A stretch of 64,000 bases of DNA from DATBRC01 sp036560485 (GCA_036560485.1 DATBRC010000037.1:1-64000), one strand, 5' to 3'. Counted from the first letter of the stretch, positions 1 through 8,076 are shown. The notes: generated by a model from the sequence alone, not told the origin. Program-made: numbers and translations.

Positions 1-313
1 CCATACTGGTGCCGACCCAGTTCACTTTTTCCGTGCCTACTCGCGCAAGTAATGCAGTAGCGTCACGAACGTATTGGTCATACCAATAATAGTCAGGATT
101 GATCCAATCGCTTTTACCGCGGCCGACTGTGTCCGGACAAATGACACGATAGTGATCTTGTGCCGCTTTGGCAAACCAGTCGAAGTATCGGCCATTTAAA
201 GTCAGGCCATGCGCGCAGATCACGATATCGCGGTTGGCTGCATCACCCCATTCGGTATAAATGAGCCGGTGAAATCCATCGTTGTTCACACTCAAAAAAT
301 GCTGTTGTCGCAT
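1..313 (-). CDS. alpha/beta hydrolase, N-terminal fragment
   Basis: The reading frame runs off the left edge, so only about the first 104 residues are present. The translation starts MRQQHFLSVNNDG and contains the HGLTLNGRYFDW segment expected for the oxyanion-hole loop of alpha/beta hydrolases. A PDTVGRGKSDW stretch follows, and the nucleophile elbow V-G-T-S-M lies at the very edge, with Ser as presumed nucleophile. This order is typical of monomeric esterases and C-C hydrolases. The substrate cannot be told from the fragment. The gene is divergent from the YjfB-like gene, with about 270 bases between them. Confidence 0.8.
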   Translation of the reverse strand, partial: MRQQHFLSVNNDGFHRLIYTEWGDAANRDIVICAHGLTLNGRYFDWFAKAAQDHYRVICPDTVGRGKSDWINPDYYWYDQYVRDATALLARVGTEKVNWVGTSM

Positions 314-529
314 TATGATGCTCCGTATGAAATGCTTTTTGATAATTTCATTCAATAATGCCACTCAATCAATCAATTTGGCAAACATAAGCGCTTCGAA
401 CATTGCAAATTTGTCGCGTGGTTTCAAATTGTCTTTAAATTAAATGCGCCAATGTCTTTTTGTGTATAAAAAAAGCATGCATCCAAATCCAATTTTGGAA
501 TTTGAAGGAACATATTCATGGTCGGAGAT

Positions 530-556
530 TAAAGTATCGGTGCGTTCAGCCGATAA
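530..556 (+). promoter_or_regulatory. sigma-28 (FliA) type promoter
   Basis: TAAAGTAT at 530-537, exactly 11 bases, then GCCGATAA at 549-556. The classic flagellar sigma-28 consensus is TAAAGTTT-N11-GCCGATAA, so 15 of 16 positions match with the ideal spacer. It sits about 28 bases before the YjfB-like start, which leaves room for a transcription start near 563 and a ribosome-binding site at 574-579. Confidence 0.85.
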
Positions 557-583
557 CGATATAGATACCCGGTAGAGGATATG

Positions 584-784
584 ATGGACATCAGCAGCAT
601 TAGCAATTTAGCTACCAGCTTGAGCCAAACTACACCCAATGACGAAGTTGGTTATGCCGTCTTGAGAAAAGCATTGAACGCGGCAAGTTCTACAGCCGTT
701 CAATTAATCGATGCGCTTCCGGCGGTTCAACCTGCTGCCAATCTTCCTGCTCATTTGGGACAAAATATCAACATAGTTGCCTGA
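584..784 (+). CDS. YjfB-like putative motility protein
   Basis: A 66-residue protein beginning MDISSISNLATSLSQ, with the closing LGQNINIVA, matches the small YjfB-like putative motility protein family (DI-S-IA-LAT-MSQ start, conserved HLGQN near the end). No signal peptide or membrane segment is seen. ATG codons lie at 581 and 584. The AGAGGA ribosome-binding site at 574-579 leaves 4 bases to the second, and the family begins MDI, so 584 is preferred. The sigma-28 promoter upstream supports expression with late flagellar genes. A 6-bp stem hairpin (779-796) overlaps the stop codon but has no T-run. The exact molecular role of the family is not known. Confidence 0.8.
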   Translation: MDISSISNLATSLSQTTPNDEVGYAVLRKALNAASSTAVQLIDALPAVQPAANLPAHLGQNINIVA

Positions 785-833
785 TCTTTATCAGGCAGCT
801 GCGATTGTGCCATTCTTGACGAATGTGCAAAAA

Positions 834-1739
834 TTAAAATAGCAAGGTTCTGCGGCTTTCAAATTGCCGCTGTTGGCCTGTAACGGGATCGGTAAATGCC
901 AATGATTTCGCCAGCAGTTGCAATGGCTTGCTGTAGTCCGGTTCGGCATTCTCGCTATTCGCCATAAATTCCGGATGATGAATCGGATAAATCTGATCGT
1001 TCAGGATCGGCATTCCCAGTGTTGCCATATGTACGCGTAGCTGATGCCTCTGCCCAGTACGAGGGCGCAGGCTGTAGCGGGCCAGATTGCCTTTAGCTTC
1101 AATCAGTTCGATGCGAGTCTCCGAATTTGGCTCGCCTTCCGCTTCACACATTCTCATGAACGATTCTGCTTCGACCAAGCGGCTGCGATAAGTCATCGGT
1201 AGCGTAAGTGCAGGGAGCCAGGGCGCGATCGCTTCGTACTCCTTGGTTATTGCCTTGTCTCGAAATAGCGCCTGATAACGGTCACGCGTATGTGGCTGTA
1301 TCGCAAACATTACCAATCCGGCGGTTTCGCGATCGATGCGGTGCATTGGTGCCAGTGTGTCGATGTTGAGTTTTTGTTTGAGACGCACCAGCAAGGTCTC
1401 TTGCAGATAGCGACCGGCTGGCGTCACCGGCAAAAAGTGCGGCTTGTCCACAACCACAAGATAGTCGTCCTGATACAGCACAACTTCTTCAAAGGGGATG
1501 CGCAGTTCAGACTGCAAGCTGCGATAGTAATAGAGCTTGCTGTAGGCTTGATACGATTGCTCCTGTGTTACTGCGATGCCTTGTTCATCAAACACATCGC
1601 CGCGCTCCATGCGCGCAATCCATTCTGCTTTCGGAATGTGGGGAAACTGATGTATGAGAAAGTCGGTGACAGTACGCCATTCACCTTTGGGGAGCGCAAT
1701 GCAACTGGGACTGACGCCATTTTTGGTGAGTCGTTGCAC
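834..1739 (-). CDS. RluA-family RNA pseudouridine synthase
   Basis: This 301-residue protein carries the RluA-family active-site motif HRIDRETAGLVMF near residue 133, where the Asp attacks the target uridine. A downstream RTGQRHQLRVHM segment is also typical. The N-terminal 100 residues carry an S4-like region. The family isomerises uridine to pseudouridine in rRNA or tRNA; the target here cannot be assigned. The start lies 3 bases after the trhO stop, so the two RNA-modification genes are probably one transcript. It differs clearly from rluD at 59.3 kb. Confidence 0.88.
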   Translation of the reverse strand: MQRLTKNGVSPSCIALPKGEWRTVTDFLIHQFPHIPKAEWIARMERGDVFDEQGIAVTQEQSYQAYSKLYYYRSLQSELRIPFEEVVLYQDDYLVVVDKPHFLPVTPAGRYLQETLLVRLKQKLNIDTLAPMHRIDRETAGLVMFAIQPHTRDRYQALFRDKAITKEYEAIAPWLPALTLPMTYRSRLVEAESFMRMCEAEGEPNSETRIELIEAKGNLARYSLRPRTGQRHQLRVHMATLGMPILNDQIYPIHHPEFMANSENAEPDYSKPLQLLAKSLAFTDPVTGQQRQFESRRTLLF

Positions 1740-1742
1740 AGG

Positions 1743-2597
1743 TTATTTTTTAGATTCATCCAGCCGTTTGGCTCGCGCTATGCGCCATTCGCCATCCGGT
1801 TCGCCTTCATACACATCTTCCAATGTGGTGCCGGTCTCTTGCAGCTTGGTGTCCAATGCAATGCGATTGTCGAACACAAAGCATTCGCCTTCCCAATCTT
1901 TTTCTGCGTCCGGCATAGTCAAGAAATAATTGAGAATGCCGCCTTCGAGTTGATACACATCGATACCGAAATCCTGCATCCATGCGCTGGTTTTTTCGCA
2001 GCGGATGCCGCCGGTGCAATACATTGCCACGCGCTTGCCGGCAGCTTTCCATTCGGGCACATGTTCTTCAATATATTTTGGAAAATCGCGAAAATGAGAA
2101 ACTTGCGGATCAATCGCGGATTTGAATTTACCCAACCGATATTCAAAGCTGTTGCGGTTGTCGATCACCACTACATCGTCTTCTGCAATCAACTTGCGCC
2201 ATTCCGCCGGACTGACATTGATGCCGGATTTTCCCTTTGCGTTGATACCAGTGATACCGGACACGCCGATCGCAACGATCTCTGTTTTCTTATGTACTTT
2301 GATGCGTCCAAAAGGCGCGGTCTTGCAAGCGCTGCGCTTAAAGGCAATACCTGCAAATTGACCTGCCAATCGTGCATCATTTACCAATGCATGTTGAAAT
2401 GTGTCCAGCTGTGCTGCAGTGCCTGCCAGCACGCCGTTAATGCCTTCCGTGGCAACCAGAATGCTGCCCGTCAAATCCTGTGTCAGTTCACGCAAATACG
2501 TGACAGTGGCATCGGGATCGGCCAGCTCAACAAATTTGAAGAATGCAATATGAAAAAGCATGTCGGCAGGGATTCTATTCGGGATGTGCATAATCAT
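1743..2597 (-). CDS. trhO: tRNA uridine(34) hydroxylase TrhO (rhodanese-type)
   Basis: A 284-residue member of the YceA/UPF0176 rhodanese family. It has an N-terminal acylphosphatase-like half (FHIAFFKFVELADPD), then a rhodanese domain with VVVIDNRNSFEYRLG and the active-site loop MYCTGGIRCEKTSAWM. The first Cys of that loop is the presumed catalytic residue. The family makes 5-hydroxyuridine at position 34 of certain tRNAs using oxygen. Its stop is 3 bases before the pseudouridine synthase gene, consistent with an RNA-modification operon. The first ATG was kept; a later Met (at 2561) is also possible because no strong ribosome-binding site distinguishes them. Confidence 0.93.
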   Translation of the reverse strand: MIMHIPNRIPADMLFHIAFFKFVELADPDATVTYLRELTQDLTGSILVATEGINGVLAGTAAQLDTFQHALVNDARLAGQFAGIAFKRSACKTAPFGRIKVHKKTEIVAIGVSGITGINAKGKSGINVSPAEWRKLIAEDDVVVIDNRNSFEYRLGKFKSAIDPQVSHFRDFPKYIEEHVPEWKAAGKRVAMYCTGGIRCEKTSAWMQDFGIDVYQLEGGILNYFLTMPDAEKDWEGECFVFDNRIALDTKLQETGTTLEDVYEGEPDGEWRIARAKRLDESKK

Positions 2598-2621
2598 TCA
2601 GAAGGCAGCGCTGACAAGATT

Positions 2622-3110
2622 TTACTTGTGTTTTGACAGCGAGACTTCACCGAATGTCATGAATACATAGGTATCTTGCTTGGCCTGCACGCGATAAGCA
2701 CCATTCGCTTCCGCGAGAAGAGTCGCTAATGCCGTTAGCTCCCATGCTCTTTTTTCCGTGCAAGGAATGATTTGGGTGGTGAGTTCCGGTACGCGATGTT
2801 TTATGCCAAAAGCCTTTACAAGCGCGGCATGCGCTTGCATTGATGGTGCGATCGCTGAGTGTTCCCATCCCCATTGAAATGCCGCATCTTTTACATTGAG
2901 TGTGCCGACTACTTGTGCCGGAGCAGATGCCACGGTGCCATCAACAAACGAGATGATGATTCTGCTTTCGCGTTCGTCTACCTTCCAGGATTTTTCTTCG
3001 CCAAGATTCCATTTTTTTCTATGCGCGTCCATCACCAGTTTCAAGCCTTCATAGCTGTCGGCGATGAATGCCTCAATATCGATTTTCTTTTTTTTGAATA
3101 AGCTAAGCAT
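2622..3110 (-). CDS. hypothetical protein, DUF6882-like
   Basis: A soluble-looking protein of 162 residues starting MLSLFKKKKIDIEAFIADSYEG. A longer frame upstream lacks conservation-like features, so this ATG was chosen. A central WGWEHSAIAP segment and an earlier motif around AAFQWGW recall DUF6882-type proteins, whose function is unknown. No signal peptide is present. The gene precedes trhO by 25 bases on the same strand and may be co-transcribed with it. The family assignment is tentative. Confidence 0.6.
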   Translation of the reverse strand: MLSLFKKKKIDIEAFIADSYEGLKLVMDAHRKKWNLGEEKSWKVDERESRIIISFVDGTVASAPAQVVGTLNVKDAAFQWGWEHSAIAPSMQAHAALVKAFGIKHRVPELTTQIIPCTEKRAWELTALATLLAEANGAYRVQAKQDTYVFMTFGEVSLSKHK

Positions 3111-3306
3111 GACGGCGCTGAATTCGAATAGGAATGGTTCAGTTATGGCAGCCCATTTTTGGTAGAAGAGTTGGGGCTTTTTTAATTCTGATAAGCAAGG
3201 ATAACCGCTAGCCGTCAACTAGTGCAAGTACTTAGGGTAATAGGTATTGCATGTTCTTTAACTATTATCCTGAGACGCAACAGAGCAAAGGGGGGAACAT
3301 TCCGCA

Positions 3307-4029
3307 TCACTTCGATTCAAACTGAATCAATACATACGCTTTGCCTGCAAGATTCTTGTCATTTTGATGGGCGGGTACACAGCGCCATTTTTTAAGCACG
3401 GTGTCGCGTGCGGTTTCATCGAGAATCGGGAAGCCGCTGCTTTTCGTGATTTCGACCGCATCGATCGTGCCTTTGGCCGTTATGCTGATCGATAGATGCA
3501 CCTCTCCTTTTTCATGTTTGCCGTTGAATGAATCCGGGTAGCTTGGCAATGGCCTGTATGGGCAATCGACACTGACCATTGGCGTATCGGTTACCGATTG
3601 TGAGGGGGCTTGAGCGGGATGCGGTTCTTCCTTCTGAGTTACTGCTGAAGACGCAGCTGCATTTGCGGGCGAGGAGGGTGATGTCGAATTTGATGTCGAT
3701 GGCACGGGCGGCTTGGGCATTACCGGTTCGTCATGTTGAACCGTTTGCTGTTGCCTTTCATGAGGGTAGGTTTTCGGCTTCGTCGTTACCTTAGGCGCAG
3801 GCTGCTGAGCTAGGGTTTTTGCCAATGGCTGATTGGATGGTTGGGCTTCTTTTAACAAGGAAACTTTGAGAGAGGGCGTTGCTTTTTCTTCAATAGGGTT
3901 GTTCAGTGACACATAAAGCAGCAATGCAGCCAGGCCAATATGCAAGCTGATCACGAGTGCAAATTTCAATGCACGCTGCCGATACACGACGCTTCCTTTT
4001 TTATTCGATGATGGAATGGAATTCGTCAT
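3307..4029 (-). CDS. TonB family energy transducer
   Basis: About 240 residues from the ATG at 4029, though a TTG codon at 4068 could extend it. Near the N-terminus, FALVISLHIGLAALLLYVSL is a single membrane anchor of the TonB type. A long Pro-rich periplasmic linker follows (PKPPVPSTSN and similar), then a C-terminal TonB domain (GEVHLSISITAKGTIDAVEITKSSGFP to VLKKWRCVPA). TonB proteins pass the proton-motive-force energy of ExbB/ExbD to outer-membrane receptors. No exbB, exbD or receptor gene lies nearby, so its partner is unknown. Confidence 0.88.
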   Translation of the reverse strand: MTNSIPSSNKKGSVVYRQRALKFALVISLHIGLAALLLYVSLNNPIEEKATPSLKVSLLKEAQPSNQPLAKTLAQQPAPKVTTKPKTYPHERQQQTVQHDEPVMPKPPVPSTSNSTSPSSPANAAASSAVTQKEEPHPAQAPSQSVTDTPMVSVDCPYRPLPSYPDSFNGKHEKGEVHLSISITAKGTIDAVEITKSSGFPILDETARDTVLKKWRCVPAHQNDKNLAGKAYVLIQFESK

Positions 4030-4260
4030 ACTCTTTCGCGGCAGTCTCTTCTCAGGCACCTGTGGCAAGATCTATCGTGCAATGCAATTGTTTAAGTGAA
4101 TGCTGTAACAAAACAGGCTCGGTTGGATAAGAACCATGGATGCTGATTCAACAGTGTGTTCAATGAGGTTTGGAAGCATATCAGACAACGACAACCATGC
4201 ATCGGTTTATCGGCCGGGTTTAAGGGCTGGTGGCGTGGAGCAGTCTCTTTCACAGACTGC

Positions 4261-4298
4261 AAAAAAAAACGGCACTTGCATGTTTTCGCAAGTGCCGT
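4261..4298 (-). terminator. rho-independent terminator
   Basis: Read on the minus strand, an 11-bp perfect stem (ACGGCACTTGC paired with its complement, 8-base loop) is followed by nine T residues. It lies downstream of the response regulator gene, beyond the repeat element. Confidence 0.85.
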
Positions 4299-4310
4299 TG
4301 ATCGGCATTT

Positions 4311-4413
4311 AGAGCGTCTAACACAATGCCACGGGCTAGGCGCAACGACGCAGACAGTACACCTGTACGGCAAGGAGTTGCAACAACGCCAGAGGCATTG
4401 TGTTAGACGCTCT
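4311..4413. repeat. 103-bp inverted-repeat element, copy A (attC-like ends)
   Basis: Perfect 20-bp terminal inverted repeats (AGAGCGTCTAACACAATGCC) enclose a central segment. On the minus strand this reads TGCCGTACAGGTGTACTG, then TCTGCGTCG. Copy B at 61123-61225 is exactly the same length and matches in the opposite orientation, including the central core. The terminal GTCTAAC and GTTAGAC fit the RYYYAAC and GTTRRRY core sites of integron attC sites. No target-site duplication is evident and there is no coding capacity. Confidence 0.85.
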
Positions 4414-4430
4414 TAATCTGTTGAAAAGAA

Positions 4431-5279
4431 TTATTTCATATACCAGTCAGGCAGAAATTTTTCGAGAGTTTGCAGCAACTGATCGGGCTTGACGGGTTTG
4501 TTGAGAAACGCATCGCAACCAGCCAATGCACCGCGCATGCGGTCAAGCGGATTCTGGCTTGCGGTCAATATGATGGAGGCAGTACGCCGTCTATCTTGGC
4601 GTTGTTTGAGCAAATTACAAATCTCGAATCCATCTTTGTCGGGTAACTGTGTTTCAAGAATCACGCAGTTATAACGATTTTTTGCCAGCAAGGCAAAGGC
4701 ATCTGCACCTGTCGGGACGTGGTCGACGCGATAGCCCGAGCCGGCCAATTTGCCTTTTATGTATTGGCCGCCGGATGGATCGGGGTCAATGACCAAAACC
4801 GCCGGATCACTTTTGAATTCCTTCTTCCCATCTTTATGGTTGTACCATGGATCGATTTGTTGCACTTCCAATTCATTTTCAGCGTCCGCTAGGCCTTCCG
4901 ATTTTTCTGTAGGCATCGGTTCATTGGGTTTCACCGCTTTCCATAGCGTTGTGTCGAGCGTATGCAAAATTTCGGCCCATCGAATCGGACGCTTTATATG
5001 CGCGGCAACTTGTATAGTGCTGGGAACTTTTTCGCCAATCGCAATAATCGGAATCCCGCTGGGATTCACATGCTCTTTATCGGAGCGCATCAAATGGTCA
5101 TCATGATCCACATCCAGCAAGAGGCAAACCGGGCCTCTTTCATTAGTCGGCTTCCATTCCTGATAATTGAACAGTCGCATTTCGGATACTTTGAACAATG
5201 AGGCGAACAAAAGTCGATCACGTTGAGCAAATCCGACGAGTTCAACCTCCACTGGGACTTCAGATTTTTTTTTAATCAT
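4431..5279 (-). CDS. atypical response regulator with Glu at the phospho-acceptor position
   Basis: About 282 residues from the ATG at 5279 (a TTG at 5288 would add three). The first 140 residues form a divergent receiver-like domain without clear acidic residues. The C-terminal domain is a receiver: VLVIDPDPSG at the start, LTAS, and FLNKPVKPDQL with the conserved Lys. The acceptor Asp is replaced by Glu (CVILETQLPDKDG, about residue 209), and the acidic pair is split as D-P-D. There is no output domain. Such receivers cannot be phosphorylated normally and may act as a fixed-state adaptor. No kinase gene is adjacent, and the gene ends just before repeat copy A. Confidence 0.75.
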   Translation of the reverse strand: MIKKKSEVPVEVELVGFAQRDRLLFASLFKVSEMRLFNYQEWKPTNERGPVCLLLDVDHDDHLMRSDKEHVNPSGIPIIAIGEKVPSTIQVAAHIKRPIRWAEILHTLDTTLWKAVKPNEPMPTEKSEGLADAENELEVQQIDPWYNHKDGKKEFKSDPAVLVIDPDPSGGQYIKGKLAGSGYRVDHVPTGADAFALLAKNRYNCVILETQLPDKDGFEICNLLKQRQDRRRTASIILTASQNPLDRMRGALAGCDAFLNKPVKPDQLLQTLEKFLPDWYMK

Positions 5280-5509
5280 TTTTATCAACTTACGGTAGGT
5301 TCAAGAATTCAAGCTGCGATTCCGGCACTTCAATTTTCAAATGATGACTGCCCAAGTATATGATTGCTTTGAAGTATATTTTGCGTTGGCTTTGTGGTCT
5401 ATCTTTATTTTAATTGTTGTCTATTTACAAAAGATGAAATCGCTTTATGTATGTATTTGCTTAAAAATTAAGCATCAAGTTTTATATATTGATAAGATAA
5501 TCATCCACA

Positions 5510-6373
5510 TCACGCAAACAATATGTGGGCAATTGTTCGAAAAATGATTCCTACCAAAGCACCAAGAACTGCCGGACGCCATACCGCTGAAACACGTTTT
5601 CCAGCTGAAATCAAAACAGCAACGCCAGGAATATCGAGCGGATGCACCAGGAATCCGGCACTTTGGTTAAGCAACGCAGCAGTTGCCGTGCCATGTTTTA
5701 TCATTTCATTCATGATGCCCATCATCGCCGTACCGCCGGCAAGATATTTGGTAATAACCGGCAGAATAAGGACGGTATCCATATGCAATGCACCCATAAT
5801 CGGCGCCAAGCCTTGAGTGAGCATGTCAATCACACCGAGCGACCGCAGCAGTGTGATGGCGACCAGCGACAAAATCAGCATCGGCAGAGCTCCTACCGCG
5901 ATCCTGAATGATTCGGCACCGGCACTGTTGATGACATCCAGCACACTTTTGGCGTTGTCCGCGACTGGGTGAGGAATCGATTGATCAATAGTAGGCTGCT
6001 CGCTTGAATCCAGCTTGCGGCCGAAAATATAGTAAGTCGATGCAGACGCAATCAAACCGCCGACCAGCGACCATGCAATCACGGCGCCAAAATGCAAGCC
6101 CATGGCGGACATCGGTATGGACACGTTGGCCTGCGCCATTGCCATCACCATTGCCAGGGTTGCTGCGATATGCCGGCTTGAAGCGCCGCGTTGATCCATC
6201 ATGGTTAAAGTGGCAACTGGTGCGGCAAAGCTGACGAAACTAATCTGAAGCAAAGCAAAAATGCCGAGCCCATTCAATCCTGCAGGGCGCAGCATCGGCG
6301 CGACGCGTGGCACCAGCCAGTCAAGTACGCCCCTGGCTTCCAAAATTCGCATGAACGAAAGCATGATCACCAT
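5510..6373 (-). CDS. nucleoside recognition (Gate) domain membrane protein
   Basis: A polytopic membrane protein with two Gate/nucleoside-recognition-type halves. The first includes FVSFAAPVATLTMMDQRGAS; the second includes KYLAGGTAMMGIMNEMIKHG. The fold is that of SpmA/SpmB and nucleoside-transporter gates, but the substrate is unknown. The coordinates use the first ATG, yet in-frame sequence upstream back to 6442 reads LIDLILSAGRSAVELSLFILLPV, which looks like the missing first helix. The reading frame there is open to a stop at 6452-6454, and CTG at 6440-6442 with AGGCGG before it is a candidate non-AUG start. Confidence 0.75.
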   Translation of the reverse strand: MVIMLSFMRILEARGVLDWLVPRVAPMLRPAGLNGLGIFALLQISFVSFAAPVATLTMMDQRGASSRHIAATLAMVMAMAQANVSIPMSAMGLHFGAVIAWSLVGGLIASASTYYIFGRKLDSSEQPTIDQSIPHPVADNAKSVLDVINSAGAESFRIAVGALPMLILSLVAITLLRSLGVIDMLTQGLAPIMGALHMDTVLILPVITKYLAGGTAMMGIMNEMIKHGTATAALLNQSAGFLVHPLDIPGVAVLISAGKRVSAVWRPAVLGALVGIIFRTIAHILFA

Positions 6374-6727
6374 GACAGGCAGCAGTATGAACAGGGAAAG
6401 TTCGACTGCAGAACGTCCAGCGCTGAGGATGAGGTCTATCAGGATTACCGCCTATTGAAGTATCGGCCCAATTAACTTGTTTTGATATCATGCGATTTTG
6501 TGGGCATTGAGGGATTGTATATGGTCGTGAATGGCTAAAGCGTCAAATGTTGAATTATTAAAACAAAGTTTTTCATCTCGGTACCTGAAAGCTCTGCAAA
6601 CGCGGAAATCTTTCAATAGAGTGCTTGGATTAAATCAGCAGGATAAAAACGCGAGAAGATTGAATTTGTGTCGCGATAGTCTGAGGACAGCAAGACAGCC
6701 ATCCAAATTGGCTGTTTCTATTTGCTA
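6374..6727. other. intergenic region of about 350 bases
   Basis: The first part (6374-6442) probably belongs to the neighbouring membrane protein. A 7-bp stem hairpin at 6695-6715 (ACAGCCA paired with TGGCTGT) is followed on the plus strand by a modest T-rich run. A plus-strand frame at 6531-6818 runs antisense into the AraC gene and has no recognisable content. Nothing else is supported. Confidence 0.4.
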
Positions 6728-7708
6728 TTACGAGACGGAGTCAGAAATGATTGGTTTTGTGTTTCTGAAATCGGATGGAGACATGCCGAATTTTTCCTTG
6801 AATAGTCGGCTGAAATGAGAAGGGTGACTGAAGCCGGTTTTATAAGCGATCTGTTGCAGCGTCTTTTCCTTATGCAAAGGATCGAGCAGCATATTTTTGC
6901 TTGTCTCCAGTCTCTGCGCATAAATGAGACTTTCAATATGCAGATCTTCGCTTTGAAATAGTTTGTGCAAATAATTTACTGAAATACCGCAAGTGGCAGC
7001 GATCAATTTTGGATCGAGCTTTGGATCGCAATGATTATGTTTGATATACGCCAGCGCACGTTCACGATGTGCTGCCTTGACGCTTGTTTCATAGGCTGAC
7101 GGCTGATTGTGATCTTTGCCATTGATCATCAGCAGCACAATCAAATCCAGCATTTGTTCACGTAAAAAGACGGCTTCCGTTTCTGACCAATCTGCTATGC
7201 CTTTTTCCAAATATTTGGCGAAATTGGCCAACAGTGCGCCGCGTGGCGAACCGTCATTTATTTGGAGTTTATAAAATGGGCGAAGATGCGGTGTTCTTTG
7301 CAATAACAAGCTACGCGGGATTGACACGCTATATGCGTGATAACCAGTGTCACTCTCGGCCGAATAGGGTTGAGTTTGATTCATCAGAATCAGGCAGCCG
7401 GGCTCTACTGTAAACTCCACGCCATTTTGTTTAACCAATAGCGGGCCTGCAATGGGTCTGCCAAATGTGCAATATTCCTGGTTGAAGGCGGCAATATTTT
7501 CCGCAGTGCGATGCAGCGTCTGGCCGCTGTAGTGAATCTCGTTAAATTGCAATTGAGCGCGCCGATAGGTACGAACCGAACCGCTAAATTGTTCATCCGC
7601 ATTGCGACTAACTTCGATTGGTCCAAAAGCTTGCGACAAAACATCTCGCCATGCATCCAGCTTTTGCTGGCTTTTAAGAGCGGTTGTCGAAAAACTAATG
7701 TTAGGCAT
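6728..7708 (-). CDS. AraC family transcriptional regulator
   Basis: A 326-residue protein. Residues about 1-200 resemble the AraC-type ligand-binding domain 2, with FGPIEVSRNADEQFSGSVR and a PGCLILMNQTQPYSAES cupin-like strand. The C-terminal 100 residues form the double helix-turn-helix: LIAATCGISVNYLHKLFQ, then LQQIAYKTGFSHPSHFSRLFKEKFG. It should bind DNA and respond to an unknown small ligand. It faces away from the secreted esterase gene at 8.1 kb across a 368-base gap, so control of that esterase is possible but unproven. Confidence 0.9.
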   Translation of the reverse strand: MPNISFSTTALKSQQKLDAWRDVLSQAFGPIEVSRNADEQFSGSVRTYRRAQLQFNEIHYSGQTLHRTAENIAAFNQEYCTFGRPIAGPLLVKQNGVEFTVEPGCLILMNQTQPYSAESDTGYHAYSVSIPRSLLLQRTPHLRPFYKLQINDGSPRGALLANFAKYLEKGIADWSETEAVFLREQMLDLIVLLMINGKDHNQPSAYETSVKAAHRERALAYIKHNHCDPKLDPKLIAATCGISVNYLHKLFQSEDLHIESLIYAQRLETSKNMLLDPLHKEKTLQQIAYKTGFSHPSHFSRLFKEKFGMSPSDFRNTKPIISDSVS

Positions 7709-8076
7709 GTCTCCTCCGCTGCATGGCGATCATATCCGGCCATGCTTTTTACCAAAATTTTATTGGTCTTATTTTTCTAGCATACCTTCCTAACGCCAAA
7801 AATGCTAGTTAGGAATTATTGAGCGGCAATATTCACGTCCCTACCTTGCACCACAATTTACAAAAGATAGCATCAGCGACTCCCACGATTCAATTTTCTT
7901 GTAATTGCACATCCGACAATAGATATTTAAGCACGCGAAGCGAATTGAAAAAATATCCTTTCAATTCAAGCGAAAAATAAAGTCCTTGAAAGCATGAGAA
8001 GGACACTGAGACAGACGCAAATATCTCAAAAAAAAGCAACCAAATTTAACAAATAATTAATTGAACGGAGCGAGAG
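7709..8076. other. 368-base divergent intergenic region
   Basis: Separates the AraC regulator (minus) from the first secreted esterase (plus), so it must hold both promoters. It contains the interleaved inverted repeats at 7777-7815 and a small ACCAA/TTGGT hairpin at 7751-7767. The 7850-8070 stretch is A-rich. A GGAGCGAGAG ribosome-binding site precedes the ATG at 8077. No gene is seen. Confidence 0.6.
7777..7815 (-). promoter_or_regulatory. interleaved inverted repeats (possible pseudoknot or operator)
   Basis: CTAGCAT (7777-7783) pairs with ATGCTAG (7802-7808), and TTCCTAAC (7787-7794) pairs with GTTAGGAA (7808-7815). The arms are in order 1-2-1'-2', the arrangement of an H-type pseudoknot. 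It lies about 70 to 107 bases upstream of the AraC gene start. Whether it acts as RNA or as a DNA-binding site is unknown. Confidence 0.4.

Larger units (their letters stand above)
4030..4430. other. 401-base intergenic region: terminator plus inverted-repeat element
   Basis: Between tonB and the atypical response regulator, both on the minus strand. It contains a rho-independent terminator (4261-4298) and a complete copy of the 103-bp inverted-repeat element (4311-4413). The remaining 4030-4260 shows no credible gene. The short frames on either strand there look like chance. Confidence 0.6.

Noticed and set aside
1290..2636. Long plus-strand frame (448 residues) across the pseudouridine synthase and trhO genes
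   Set aside because: It is antisense to two well-supported genes, is Cys/His-rich with no domain pattern and lacks a ribosome-binding site.
5341..5547. Plus-strand frame of 68 residues
   Set aside because: It runs into the end of the nucleoside-recognition gene on the other strand, has no ribosome-binding site and no family likeness; the hydrophobic middle comes from AT-rich DNA.
6531..6818. Plus-strand frame of 95 residues before the AraC gene end
   Set aside because: The last third is antisense to the AraC HTH and no motif is seen in the rest.
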